Assembly (NCBI RefSeq): GCF_017874215.1 | Contig: NZ_JAGGLB010000001.1 | Span: forward strand, 62,001-126,000 | Length of the DNA: 64,000 nucleotides | Direction: 5' to 3' | From: Paenibacillus eucommiae | Lineage (GTDB): Bacteria; Bacillota; Bacilli; Paenibacillales; NBRC-103111 | Part shown: in pieces, positions 51,410 to 61,357 of the stretch | Numbering within the stretch: the stretch's first letter is position 1 | Layout of the letters: each line of letters opens with the position of its first letter | Position numbers and translations under genes: made by a program | The notes under the pieces: model-generated | What the model saw: the letters and a program-made list of their open reading frames with translations, nothing else | What the model was told of the DNA's origin: nothing | Databases searched by the model: none

Positions 51410-52855
51410 TCATTCATTAAATAATCCATTCAACAAACGGGTGCCCGTTTCGACCAATATCGATTCGCATTGCGGGTCAAAGGCTGACGGCTGGCCGTAT
51501 CCTCGATGGGAAACGCTCGGCTCGTATCCGCCATAAGCATATTCGGCGGCAGTGGGAAAGTATCCAAGAACCCCGTTCGAGTACCCGCAGTAAAAAGTCA
51601 CCTTCGCTTTCGATCTTTCCTTCACTGCTAAACCGATCTCGTTGAAAATTTCACCAGGCGCGGCGCAAATCCCGAGATTCCCGATTCTGATCGCCTGCAA
51701 AGGTGCTTCCACATCTGCTTGCAATGAACCCTCGTCTATGGTTCTTACTATCTCTTTCGCCCATGCGATGTGATATCGAACCGTATTGGGAGAAGTAAGG
51801 GGATCGGGGTTTGCCAGCACTTCGGCCAATTGCTCTTCGCGCCGCTCGATTTCGGCTGCGAGATCCTGACGGGCCGGCAGCTTTTCATACGGTAAACAAA
51901 TCCATTGTTCCGTGGCTGAAATGACCGGCTGCGCCTCGGCAAAAGCCGGCTTCATCACTTTCTTGCGATAGAGAGAAATCGGCGTCGTCGAGGCGAAATC
52001 GAATTTCTCCATAACTGTTGCAGGCTCAACCGGGTTTAATACGGACTCGATCGCTTTCATAGCCAATTTCGTTCCGAATTCCACTTCCTTCCCTTTCGAT
52101 TGGTTGAAACCTTCCAAAGGCAAGATGTTGCCCGCAGCCCCTTGCAGAAATATACATTCCCCGCCTAATACTTGTTTAACCGTTTTTCTAAGGGGGCCGA
52201 CAAAATCCGAGGAATACTCCGAAATGTCCTTTCCCAATACGACAGGGTGGCAGGCAAAATTAACGGCGGTCACAATGACAGATTGGTCTTTTCGTTTAAA
52301 GCAAACCGTCTGTACACTGCGATCACAAACTCCGTCCGGATTCCAGCCAAGTATGGTTCCTCCATCCTTCGTGCGTTCCCGTCTGTTGACAGACAGCCCT
52401 TCTACGGCTGAAACGCCCAATTCCATTTCGGCATCTTCAAGTCTGGAGATCGCAAGCCCTGCCGCCGAGACGGCCATCTCTGCTACATAGTCGGCAAACA
52501 TGCGCTCCTTAAGCGTGTACTCCGGGTACTGTCCGCCCAGCTTGACCGCAGCAGGAAAACCCGGCAAGCCATGGCTGTGATTGAAATTTATCAATACCGC
52601 GTGCTTCGGGCACGAACCAGCTCTGCTAAGGCTCGCTCTGATTTCCTCGGCTCTGTCCAGAGGGCAGACAGCCATATCGATCGAAACGATGATGACGCGT
52701 TGTCCGCCGCTTTCTACGGCAATAGCGCCGACTTCCATAGGTTCACCGTAGCCTGTGCCCGCCCTCATCCGATTAACGAAGCCCAGCATATCGATGCCTA
52801 GCGGCGGGGTAATCGGCAGAACGGCTGCTCCGACCCGCAAATGGTGTTCTGTCAT
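51410..52855 (-). CDS. Neutral/alkaline ceramidase N-terminal-fold protein
   Basis: 481 residues of the neutral-ceramidase-like superfamily, normally zinc amidases. Visible metal-site features are NFNHSHGLPG and NFACHPVVLG. The usual catalytic-serine segment is replaced by LQGAAGNILP, so ceramidase activity is doubtful. No signal peptide is present, in contrast to true ceramidases. The ATG at 52855 is preferred (GGGTGG upstream; the GTG at 52864 has poorer spacing). It follows ridA-like by 11 bp. Confidence 0.82.
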   Translation of the reverse strand: MTEHHLRVGAAVLPITPPLGIDMLGFVNRMRAGTGYGEPMEVGAIAVESGGQRVIIVSIDMAVCPLDRAEEIRASLSRAGSCPKHAVLINFNHSHGLPGFPAAVKLGGQYPEYTLKERMFADYVAEMAVSAAGLAISRLEDAEMELGVSAVEGLSVNRRERTKDGGTILGWNPDGVCDRSVQTVCFKRKDQSVIVTAVNFACHPVVLGKDISEYSSDFVGPLRKTVKQVLGGECIFLQGAAGNILPLEGFNQSKGKEVEFGTKLAMKAIESVLNPVEPATVMEKFDFASTTPISLYRKKVMKPAFAEAQPVISATEQWICLPYEKLPARQDLAAEIERREEQLAEVLANPDPLTSPNTVRYHIAWAKEIVRTIDEGSLQADVEAPLQAIRIGNLGICAAPGEIFNEIGLAVKERSKAKVTFYCGYSNGVLGYFPTAAEYAYGGYEPSVSHRGYGQPSAFDPQCESILVETGTRLLNGLFNE

Positions 52856-52866
52856 TTTTCCCACCC

Positions 52867-53256
52867 TTACTTTTCCAAATAAGCTTGCGCTTCAATCTCG
52901 ACTAACAGGCGAGGATCCATAAGCGCCGAGACTTCCACCATGGAGGCTACCGGCATAATATCGCTGAAAGCTTCTCTGTGAGCTTTGGCGATCTGTTCCC
53001 ATAACTTAATATCCGTGACGAAAATTCTCGTGCGGGTAACATCCTGCATGCTGGCTCCGACTTCCTCCAAAGCTTCTTCGATAATTTGCAGAATTCGTTT
53101 CGTTTGCTGGTACGCATCTCCAATCCCTACGATTTCCCCATCTTTCATCGCCGTCGTACCGGATACCTCCACCACATTTCCGATCCGCAACGCCCGGCAA
53201 TAACCAAAAATCGTTTCCCATGGCGCTCCTGACATTGCTTTTTTACGTTCTAGCAT
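52867..53256 (-). CDS. RidA-family (YjgF/YER057c/UK114) protein
   Basis: 129 residues. The family fold is clear (GNVVEVSGTTAM, QTKRILQIIEEALEEVGASM, RTRIFVTDI). The catalytic Arg in TRTRIFVTD, which matches the R105 region of RidA, is present. RidA-type enzymes deaminate reactive enamine/imine intermediates to keto acids; subfamily members have other roles. Lies between two ceramidase-fold genes, so it may handle an amino-sugar or amide-derived imine (inference). Confidence 0.9.
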   Translation of the reverse strand: MLERKKAMSGAPWETIFGYCRALRIGNVVEVSGTTAMKDGEIVGIGDAYQQTKRILQIIEEALEEVGASMQDVTRTRIFVTDIKLWEQIAKAHREAFSDIMPVASMVEVSALMDPRLLVEIEAQAYLEK

Positions 53257-53285
53257 CGTGGTTTTTGCCCCCTCTCAGGTTTCAG

Positions 53286-54623
53286 TTACAGTGTTCCAAA
53301 TGCCGACGCGACTTGCCCGATGATGATATCTTCTATTTCCGGAACAAAAGGCCCTCTATGTCCGTAATAGTAAAAGTTATCCACCTCATAGCCGCCTTCA
53401 TGAATCATTTGGCGGGTAGGAATATAACAATAAATCCCGTTCGTATAGCCAAGCACCATGGTGAGGTCAGGGCCGGACAGCTTCTTGATCATTCGCGAAT
53501 ACCCTGTCGATACTTCTCCTTCTATCGCCACGATCCGGGTCGATTCATCCAATTGCCAGACTGCGATATACAAGGGCACCCGATCTTTAATCGATCCATC
53601 TTCAAATTTTCCTAATAATTTTTTTACCCTTACTTTATTGAATTCAGAAGATTCGGGGTCATCGAGTATTTGCTGATAATGTTCCACAGGAGTCCGTTCT
53701 GTATAAAGATTGGGCTCCAGGAGCACGGTGCGAAAATTGCAGCTTACCGATTTGAACGCGCCCTTCTCCATAAAGTTTATGATTTCATTCGCCAGTTCAG
53801 CGCCCGCCTCTTCCATTTCCTCGATGCTGCATTCTTTAAACGTGTCGCCGTCTGCACTTTTCATCGGTTTGATCTCGGCGCCGCAACCCTGCAGAAACAT
53901 GGCGACGGCTTCCGGACAGGATTGTTCCAAATAACGGGATGTTGCGCCGGGAAAGTCACCGGATATGAGATAATTTGTTGATCCCAGCGACGTCGGATGG
54001 CAACCATAGGCGTACAGAATGCCTTTCACTTTGCGCTCTGCATCCACTACCTTTAGAACCAATAAATCTTGATCTATTTCCGCATCATAGCTAGGTCTCC
54101 ATTCAATCCCTTGGTTTGTTAGATAACGCCGGCTGACGCCAAAATGGGAAGCGGTGCGTCCAATCAGGAGTTCTCCTTCCTCAAGATGGTCAAAACAATA
54201 TTGTACAAGACGAATCAGCTTTTCCTTCACGAGATCAAAGTAGTGTTCATCATAGGCATAATCAAGATCTTCTTCCTGATCCGTCCACTGATCCTGTCCC
54301 ATACTGTACCCGCCGTTGCGTAAGTGAACATCTCTGCCCGTGAGGTAGACGGATGCATGGGTATGTGAAAAATTGATCATAACTTCATCATGATGAAGAC
54401 CAAACTTCGCCTCAAGCTCGTCCTTAACACCTTGAATAAAACTCCGGTCAGAGCCTAATGCATCAATAGTTACGATCAACAAGGATTTGTTCGATTGCAT
54501 CAGAGCCGCCTTTACATAAATCGGATCATGCACGCCCTCGCTTTTGTGATCCCGATCTCCGAATCCGCTCAAAAAGACGGGTTCAGCCGGTGTAATGTTG
54601 TCTTTGCCCATACAGAATTTCAA
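53286..54623 (-). CDS. Neutral/alkaline ceramidase N-terminal-fold protein
   Basis: 445 residues; paralogous fold to the 51410-52855 protein. Metal-site features: NFSHTHASVY and YGCHPTSLGS; the segment at the usual serine position reads LQGCGAEIKP, again without Ser. Cytosolic. The start is a TTG at 54623, seven codons inside the longest frame, because AGGAGG lies 7 nt before it and the family begins about there. First gene of the cluster with the RidA gene and the second ceramidase-fold gene. Confidence 0.82.
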   Translation of the reverse strand: MKFCMGKDNITPAEPVFLSGFGDRDHKSEGVHDPIYVKAALMQSNKSLLIVTIDALGSDRSFIQGVKDELEAKFGLHHDEVMINFSHTHASVYLTGRDVHLRNGGYSMGQDQWTDQEEDLDYAYDEHYFDLVKEKLIRLVQYCFDHLEEGELLIGRTASHFGVSRRYLTNQGIEWRPSYDAEIDQDLLVLKVVDAERKVKGILYAYGCHPTSLGSTNYLISGDFPGATSRYLEQSCPEAVAMFLQGCGAEIKPMKSADGDTFKECSIEEMEEAGAELANEIINFMEKGAFKSVSCNFRTVLLEPNLYTERTPVEHYQQILDDPESSEFNKVRVKKLLGKFEDGSIKDRVPLYIAVWQLDESTRIVAIEGEVSTGYSRMIKKLSGPDLTMVLGYTNGIYCYIPTRQMIHEGGYEVDNFYYYGHRGPFVPEIEDIIIGQVASAFGTL

Positions 54624-54743
54624 GAAGAACCCTCCTACATACAATATAATACATGAGTTGAACCCAGAATAAGCTTAATCAACATACCTGTCAACGTAAT
54701 GTCGACGCTTACCCTGCCTCCTTCGAATCGCAACGAATCCCGG

Positions 54744-54777
54744 GAGGAGCCGTCCTTATATCAGGAAGCGGCTCCTC
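54744..54777 (-). terminator. Hairpin after the SLH/DUF4838 gene
   Basis: GAGGAGCCG (54744-54752) pairs with CGGCTCCTC (54769-54777). No T-tract on the minus strand, so it could be processing or attenuation. It is in the 217-bp gap between the SLH gene and the ceramidase-fold gene. Confidence 0.5.
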
Positions 54778-54839
54778 TCCTATTTCCGGGACAACAACCG
54801 GGCATCCAACCTGCTCACCCGGCCGCTTTAAGCTAAAAC

Positions 54840-57800
54840 CTATTCGATCTTGTAAACACTCACATCATCGATATATACCTTCTCGCCCGGATTCATATAC
54901 CAGATGCTAATACCCAATCCCTGATTCGTCGGCACTAGTCCGTTATAATCTTCTTTGATCTCATATTCAAATTCGAAGTAGTTCCACATTTCTTTGGTCC
55001 AATCCAGCGGAACTTGCTCCGATTTCAGAGTTTCCAGTATGCCCGAACCATCAGCTACAAGAGAGAACCATTGGATTTTGCCGTCGGTTGGCGCACTACC
55101 GGCCATAAAGTAATAGAAGGATGCTCTGTATTTGCCAGGCTCAGCCATTTGCAAGTTCTGATAAGGCCCCATTCCTCCCCATAAGCCATCTGCCAGCAAG
55201 CTGTATCTTCCCGAATGCGCTATAACATCCGACCTTTTCTCAACCGCGGGGCTAATGACATAATCATTCCAAGGAGCAGGAATATTTCCTGTACCCTCTT
55301 CAAACGACGGATTTCCGATCAAATTTTTGCTCTCTACCAATTGTACAGAATTAAAGTCCTTAGGCGTCCATGGATTTCCTCCGCCCCAGCTTATATAGTG
55401 GGTAGCCCCCATGTAGTTGCGCATGAAGAAGCCTTGCAGATTGCGGCTATTTTTCGGATCGTTAATGCCAATGCTCGCAAAAGGAATGACCTGAACGAGA
55501 TTCCAGCGATCCGACTTAAGACTAGCATTTGCCTCCCAATTCGGGTCGTTCGCCGGAGCCGGGGCTCCGGCAGCTTGGCTGTACTGATACACAAATTTGA
55601 CGGCCTTAGGGTTGGTAAAGTAACCTTTGAAATCCGAATTCGGATCCGCAGTAATGTAAGTCTCATTCGAATCATCGTAGCCGCTGCTCCACCATGAACC
55701 GGTTGCATCGTCGCTTATTACGAGATCATTTACATCGTCAAAAAAGTTCTCATATCCCACGTACAGGTTCTCATCATCCCACAGCAGATAAACCTTCGTT
55801 TGTACAGACGGAGTCGCTTTTGTCTCCATCGTCAGGAAATCGGTGAGAGGCTCTGCAGCAGTCCACGGACCGGAACTAAAATCAAGAGACTGCAAGATCG
55901 CTGCTTTGCCAGCATTCGTCTTGACGGCATAAGCGGACAAATGCTCCGTGAGCCCTTGGTATTCAGGGACCCCTTGCAAAAACTCGTTCAATGCCTGACG
56001 CACAGGACCATTCCCAGGCTCATTTGCTGTATAGGCTTGCAAAGCAACAATCATTTGTCTCTGCACGCCGTCCCATGTGCCGCTGACTGCAGGCATATCC
56101 AGCACGGGATGGCCGGCAAATTCAGTTATCAGCTGCTTGCGCTTCTGTCCCATATCATAGCTTTTCTCGATATCAGCGAGCAGTTCCATAGCGGCCTGCT
56201 CATTGGCCGGCGTCGCCGGTCGATCCTTCGGATAGCTTAGCGCAGAAGCTTCATAGAATTCGAATGCGCGCAGCAGAAGCTGAGCTCTTGTCTTTTGAGC
56301 ATCCGACCCCGCATGGGCTACGGCCTGCTCCAGCAAGCTGCGGCTGTCCGCTATCTCTTCCTTGGTGATCTCTTTAAGATAATAGTGTTCATACAAGTTC
56401 AAGTAATTGCTTCTCTTGGCTTTGTTTCTCCAATCCAGATACCACGCCGACTGGAACACCCGATCCGTCCAGAATTGTTCCCAATGATCATAATATTGTT
56501 CCAGATATGGCGCAGCGTCGGCACCCACCGCCCGCTCATACCATTGCTGCAATAACGTGTCTACATCCTGATCCGCATTCCACTGCAGTTTGGCGGCAAT
56601 CCACGCTTTTGGCCCTTCTCCGAAGTTGGGATACAGTTCAGCAAAATGCGCAATCGCGCCGTGATCCTGCTCGTATTTATAGTTGGCTGCCATTTTATGA
56701 ACGTACGTTCTGGGCAAGTTGTACGGCGAACCGTACAAATATTCATAAAAGCCAAGATTCGTTGCCGATTCAAGCCAGTCCTCCGTCAATTGAGTCCCCT
56801 TGGCCCCCAGATCCGGATCCAGCCATGTCAAACGATCGTCCGTAATAAAAGGAACCACATGCGAATTAAGCTTGAACGGGGTACCGTCCTCCTTCATCGG
56901 AGGGTCATACATCTCCCTGTATGCTAACACGCCGAAGTATTTATCCGGATGCTGCGTCAGCACGCCCTCGACAATTTTGTTCACCCAAGGATAGTAAATA
57001 TCGGACATATGCCAAGCCCCAACCGAATTCTTTTTTGTCGGCGCTTCACAGTACTCGTATCCCAAATCGTTAATCGCCAAAGAATAGGAAGAATGCGAAG
57101 GATTTGCATTAAAATACTGGACAATCCGCGCAATCGCCGCTTGTGCTGTATCGTCGTTGAAGCACGGCTGCCAGCTTTCCAAACTGGTCGGAACAACCCC
57201 GCCCACATAATACTCCGGATGATCCGCAAAAACTTGCGGGTCGAACAGTTCGTACAAATTATGATGCATCATCATATTGTTATCCGTCCGCATCACTCTT
57301 TGCCATTCTCTCAGCGAAGGGGTATAGGTCGAATACATATAACGCGAAAGTGTTTTAGGCTCATCTTGAACCAAATCGTTTGGAATCACAAGCGTCGTAT
57401 GCTGTGGAATATCCTCGCCGTCCGGTCCCGGCATCAGCCAGCTTATCCCTACATACCGCTCGAGGAAATCGTAAATGCCGTATTCCAGCCCGCCCAAATT
57501 GTTGCCGTCTATCGTAATGTGATCGTTCTGGGAATCGATGATAAAGCCCTGTTCATTCAGCGTTTGCAGCACCAACTGATGCTGGCTGCGCTCCCCGGCA
57601 CTGCTGCCGCCTACATAGATCTTCACTCCGTCATATTCCGCCGGTTCTCCGGTTACAATCGGAAGCGTGACTCCTGTCGACTTCTGGATATAGGTCACCA
57701 GCTTTTGCGCAAGCACGGCCGGCGTGAGATAGGTCCAGGCAGGACTTGGATTCAACGATTCGTTCGCATGCTCATCCATGACGACAACCATAGCATTGGC

Positions 57801-59390
57801 CTGACCGTTCTGCACAATCGCCAGTCCATCCTCGTTGTTATCCGTTGGTGTCGGCGATGGCGAAAGAGTTGGCGTTGGCGTTGGTGTAGATGTTGGTGTC
57901 GGCGATGGCGAAAGTGTTGGCGTTGGTGTTGGCGTTGGTGTAGACGTTGGTGTAGGAGCTGGCGTTGCAGTTCCTGGGGAACTCCCTCCATTAACAGTTA
58001 CCGATGAAGAAGACGTCGGCGCACCGATCCCATTCACCGTGCCAGGCTGCTTCTCGAAGGTTGATCCCTTTCCTTTGTCGTTTATCGTGGCGGTTTGAAT
58101 CGTGCCTTGACCGGACGCCTTGAGCAGCGCATCCAGAACGAGCTTGCCGATCACCGTGTTTGCACCGATATGGAGCGTCGATCCATCGGCCCCCTCAAAC
58201 AGCTGCAATAACTGAACGCTGCCGGAAACAAGATCGATTGCCGTTTGCGGAGAAGAAATATCCGCTTGCTCGAATGTCCCCTTGAGTGTCAGCTTCAGAC
58301 CTTCCAGCTGCGCGCCGCTGACCACGATCTTTACGAAGCCCTGGCCCGTCAAAGCCGACTCCTCCAGTACCGCATTAGAGTTCACGTGAACAATTTGCGC
58401 AAGGGTAGACCCCTCGGCAACTACTCGAACGGTTCCATCCTTTTTCTCAATGATGATCCCGGTCAAGCTGCTGTCCTGCAAATGAATACTTTCCGTTCCG
58501 CCGCCCCGGATCGTTGTCGTTCCAAGCACGGTTACATTTTTGAGAAAAGCATCGCCTTCCTTGATCCCTTCGGCCAGAAGCAAGCTACCGGTTACTTTCA
58601 AGTTCCGAAGCGTTACACCAGCTGCAGCTACCGTCACATCTCCGTTAATGATTCGAACGCCTTCCGCAGGACCGTATATGCCTTTTTCCTTGTATGTAAA
58701 TGAAGTATTTGATTTTAAAGCACGATCCAGTGTTGACACAAGTTCCGCACGTGTAATAAAGGCTCCCGGACGGAAGCTTCCATCTTCATAACCGGTCATT
58801 ATTTTTTGGGCTGCAGCGGCTGCAACAGCTCCCCTGCTCCACTGTGGAATTTGCTTCGCATCTGTAAAGACATTCACATCGATGTCCTCTTCGTGTGTAT
58901 CCAATTCCAATAAACGATTGATCATGACGACCGCTTCTTGTCTGCTGATTGGAAGATTGGCACCAATTGTGCCATTCGAATAACCCTCGACATATTGTGC
59001 CTTTACCGCCTTCGACACATCTTCGTATGCCCAGTCCGAGTCGGATAGGTCGGAGAATGTGATGAATGCGCTATCATTAAACCCGAAAGAGCGATTGACC
59101 AGCGCAATTGCCTCTGCCCGGCTTACCGTACGATCCGGTTGAAAAGAACCGTCCGGATAACCTTGAATAAGCCCAGATGCGGCCCATTCTTGTAAAGACT
59201 TCTCTGCCCAATGACCTTCCATGTCTGAGAACTGGGGAGAGGCTGCAGAGATGGATATTGGAGAGGAATCACTATTCCGGCTCGTCTCTGCTCCGAAAGC
59301 CGTGGTGATAGTTGAACCAAATGTAGAAAAAATGAGACAAGCCGTCAAAAACAGAATGAATATGCTATTGCGATTTCTAATTGAAACCAT
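54840..59390 (-). CDS. SLH-anchored DUF4838 (GH67 N-domain-like) surface enzyme
   Basis: 1516 residues. Signal peptide; three SLH domains at the N terminus (~55-230, MEGHWAEKSLQEWAASGLIQ and NGTIGANLPISRQEA); a beta-rich stretch to ~450; a Thr-Pro linker ~468-517; a GH67-N-like domain (~525-665, GGLEYGIYDFLERYVGISWL); the DUF4838 barrel (~670-1000, with a possible catalytic EYCEAPTKKN); a helical part; a CBM9-like domain (~1180-1370, VYLLWDDENLYVGYENFF); and a CBM4/9-like domain at the end (~1390-1516, IGNPSFEEGTGNIPAPWNDY). The likely substrate is a glucuronic-acid-type or related glycan. The ATG at 59390 has GGAGGAG upstream. SLH is N-terminal here, unlike the protein at 5563. Confidence 0.87.
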   Translation of the reverse strand: MVSIRNRNSIFILFLTACLIFSTFGSTITTAFGAETSRNSDSSPISISAASPQFSDMEGHWAEKSLQEWAASGLIQGYPDGSFQPDRTVSRAEAIALVNRSFGFNDSAFITFSDLSDSDWAYEDVSKAVKAQYVEGYSNGTIGANLPISRQEAVVMINRLLELDTHEEDIDVNVFTDAKQIPQWSRGAVAAAAAQKIMTGYEDGSFRPGAFITRAELVSTLDRALKSNTSFTYKEKGIYGPAEGVRIINGDVTVAAAGVTLRNLKVTGSLLLAEGIKEGDAFLKNVTVLGTTTIRGGGTESIHLQDSSLTGIIIEKKDGTVRVVAEGSTLAQIVHVNSNAVLEESALTGQGFVKIVVSGAQLEGLKLTLKGTFEQADISSPQTAIDLVSGSVQLLQLFEGADGSTLHIGANTVIGKLVLDALLKASGQGTIQTATINDKGKGSTFEKQPGTVNGIGAPTSSSSVTVNGGSSPGTATPAPTPTSTPTPTPTPTLSPSPTPTSTPTPTPTLSPSPTPTDNNEDGLAIVQNGQANAMVVVMDEHANESLNPSPAWTYLTPAVLAQKLVTYIQKSTGVTLPIVTGEPAEYDGVKIYVGGSSAGERSQHQLVLQTLNEQGFIIDSQNDHITIDGNNLGGLEYGIYDFLERYVGISWLMPGPDGEDIPQHTTLVIPNDLVQDEPKTLSRYMYSTYTPSLREWQRVMRTDNNMMMHHNLYELFDPQVFADHPEYYVGGVVPTSLESWQPCFNDDTAQAAIARIVQYFNANPSHSSYSLAINDLGYEYCEAPTKKNSVGAWHMSDIYYPWVNKIVEGVLTQHPDKYFGVLAYREMYDPPMKEDGTPFKLNSHVVPFITDDRLTWLDPDLGAKGTQLTEDWLESATNLGFYEYLYGSPYNLPRTYVHKMAANYKYEQDHGAIAHFAELYPNFGEGPKAWIAAKLQWNADQDVDTLLQQWYERAVGADAAPYLEQYYDHWEQFWTDRVFQSAWYLDWRNKAKRSNYLNLYEHYYLKEITKEEIADSRSLLEQAVAHAGSDAQKTRAQLLLRAFEFYEASALSYPKDRPATPANEQAAMELLADIEKSYDMGQKRKQLITEFAGHPVLDMPAVSGTWDGVQRQMIVALQAYTANEPGNGPVRQALNEFLQGVPEYQGLTEHLSAYAVKTNAGKAAILQSLDFSSGPWTAAEPLTDFLTMETKATPSVQTKVYLLWDDENLYVGYENFFDDVNDLVISDDATGSWWSSGYDDSNETYITADPNSDFKGYFTNPKAVKFVYQYSQAAGAPAPANDPNWEANASLKSDRWNLVQVIPFASIGINDPKNSRNLQGFFMRNYMGATHYISWGGGNPWTPKDFNSVQLVESKNLIGNPSFEEGTGNIPAPWNDYVISPAVEKRSDVIAHSGRYSLLADGLWGGMGPYQNLQMAEPGKYRASFYYFMAGSAPTDGKIQWFSLVADGSGILETLKSEQVPLDWTKEMWNYFEFEYEIKEDYNGLVPTNQGLGISIWYMNPGEKVYIDDVSVYKIE

Positions 59391-59563
59391 ATTGCTCCTC
59401 CTTTTTTTATCCATAATTCCACTTAAAATAACTCCAATTTCTTACACTATCTTTATCACCGCCTTACCGTCTATGTCGATCTCATTTTAAGGAAATAGAA
59501 CGAGCATGAACATCGATAAAAGCTATAATTTTATGGACGTATTGTACATTTCAGGGTAAACAC

Positions 59564-59592
59564 AAAAAAAGCCCCAATTGGAATCAGGGGCC
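59564..59592 (-). terminator. Terminator of the RCC1-repeat gene
   Basis: Minus strand: GGCCCC (59592-59587) pairs with GGGGC (59575-59571) and runs into TTTTTTT. It is 31 bp past the stop codon at 59623. Confidence 0.8.
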
Positions 59593-59622
59593 AAATGTAA
59601 TGAGGGACTGTCTTTCAGACGC

Positions 59623-60997
59623 TTACGAGCCGGGTTCCCCCGTCTTAATTACAACCGTTTTCGTAACCTCGTCCCAACCAACGCTGGCCCCAAAGGATTC
59701 GCCAATAAATCGGACAGGAACAAGGGTTCTTTCATGAATGATAACAGGTGGTGCGTCCAGCTTGAGGGTTTGACCATTTACATATGCAATATCGCTGCCT
59801 ATTGTAAGCTTGATTTCAGTCTGTCCCTTTATGGCAGTTGCCGTAGATGTAGCATTGTTCCACTCAATGTCAGCCCCCATAGACTCAAAAATCGTTCGCA
59901 GCGGAACCATCGTCCGCTCTGCAATCAACATGGGGGGTTGATCAAATGTGAGTGCTTTGCCGTCTAGATCTACTTTTATCGTATTTATATCCTGCAGGAT
60001 CTGCGTATCATAGCTTTTAATCATCGTTGGAACGGTTCTATACCATTCGGTTCCATCTCCAACATAGCCGCCTCCCCATGACCAAAGCGTACCATCTTCC
60101 TTGAGCGCCATGGCACTGTAGCCTGTTCCCGCTGCAGATATTTTCTTGACATGAGTTAATCCTTTAACTTGCACAGGAACGTTCTTGCTTTCATACGACC
60201 CAATGCCGAGCTGACCTCCAAGATTGCTGCCATTTGTCCATACTGTCCCATCTTTTTTAAGATACAAGGGGCCTCCTGCATTAGCTGTCAGCGCCATTAC
60301 ATCCTTAATTGTAGTAATTTTCACAGGATTTTTGCGGTCTATATGGGTCCCATCTCCAAGCTGTCCGCTGCTGTTTTGGCCCCATGCCCAAACCGTTCCA
60401 TCGTCCTGCAAGGCGTACATGCTTCCGGCACTCACTGCAACCGTTGTAATATTGGCAAGTCCCTTCACCTGCTTAAGCTCAGATTCTAATGTCCATACGG
60501 TTCCATTTTTTTTAGCTAACAGTAAATTGCTGCTATAGCCTGTAGCAATGGAGGCGATGTTTTTTACGCCTTTAAACTTTACTGGGGTTGTCGTATAAGG
60601 AACACTGATAAAGCCCCAGCCCCATAACGTCCCATCCTCTTGCAAGGCAAAGCTGGCAGCAAAATTAGCAGCAATTTCCTTTATATTCGATAATCCTTTG
60701 ATTTGAACAGGTTCAGCACGGTTGTTATTTTCCAGCACTTTACCAGATCCTACTTCTCTAGTAGTGACTGTCCCATCACCAACTTGCCCATCCGTATTAT
60801 CGCCCCACCCCCAGACCGTACCATCCTTCTTCAACGCAAATGAATGGGCATCTCCGGCAGCAACAGAAATAACATCGCTAATCCCTTTAACTTGAACAGG
60901 TGATTTTATGGCATGTAAAAAGAGAGACTCCGATCAATAGCATTTTGGATATTTTCCCTTTAAAAACATTTTTAATAAAATTATACAAATCTAGCAT
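59623..60997 (-). pseudogene. RCC1-repeat, copper amine oxidase N-terminal-domain protein, frameshifted at the 5' end
   Basis: The main frame (403 codons from the TTG at 60834) contains repeats of the RCC1 type (KKDGTVWGWGDNTDGQVGDG, LQEDGTLWGWG, LKEDGTLWSWGGG) and a C-terminal stalk region (~290-400, copper amine oxidase N-terminal-like, LTFDQPPMLIAERTMVPLR). The frame runs upstream to a TGA near 60943 without an ATG. In the neighbouring frame, ATG 60997 opens a basic, hydrophobic start (MLDLYNF, KMLLIGVSLF) that stops after 36 codons. Removal of one T in the TTTTT run (60917-60921) joins the two. Either a true frameshift mutation or a sequencing error. Confidence 0.65.
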
Positions 60998-61206
60998 CCC
61001 CTTTAGTTAAAATCATGTTCCCAACATCAAAAAAACGCCACATTTAGTCCTATACAATAGAAGGGTTTTAAAATGGTATGACGAATACATATTACAAAAG
61101 TACTATTACATTTTCTACAAAGTACTATGACATGATTGAGGAGGAGGGAATACTTAACCAGTTTTCACAGATTTCCCTGAATTAAAAGTGAATATTTGAC
61201 TAATAT

Positions 61207-61235
61207 TTGACAAAATGAGTTTAAGTTAGTATCTT
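61207..61235 (+). promoter_or_regulatory. SigA promoter of the c-di-GMP riboswitch transcript
   Basis: TTGACA (61207-61212), 17-nt spacer, TATCTT (61230-61235). Transcription would start near 61242, just upstream of the riboswitch. Confidence 0.75.
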
Positions 61236-61254
61236 ATTAGTTGGCGATTTTTAC

Positions 61255-61345
61255 ATACACTGAAAATAGCAAACTTGCTGAAAGGCAAGGACGCAAAGTC
61301 ACAGGTCTAAAGCTTCGGCTATGACGGCTGGATTACCAAAGGATG
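61255..61345 (+). ncRNA. c-di-GMP-I riboswitch (GEMM-I)
   Basis: The aptamer contains the GEMM-I landmarks in order: AGCAAAC, hairpin CTTGC-TGAAAG-GCAAG with GAAA tetraloop, GGACGCAAAG, and the second hairpin AAGCTTCGGCTATGACGG with a UUCG tetraloop, ending GGATTACC. Such riboswitches bind the second messenger cyclic di-GMP. The ribosome site of the next gene (AAAGGATGG) begins right after GGATTACC and no T-run terminator is visible, so control of translation is likely. Confidence 0.9.
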
Positions 61346-61357
61346 GGATAAAATCAA

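Noticed and set aside
56949..58007. 352-codon plus-strand frame opposite the SLH/DUF4838 gene
   Set aside because: Low-complexity Arg/Trp tail from the Thr-Pro linker codons; no ribosome site. A shadow frame.
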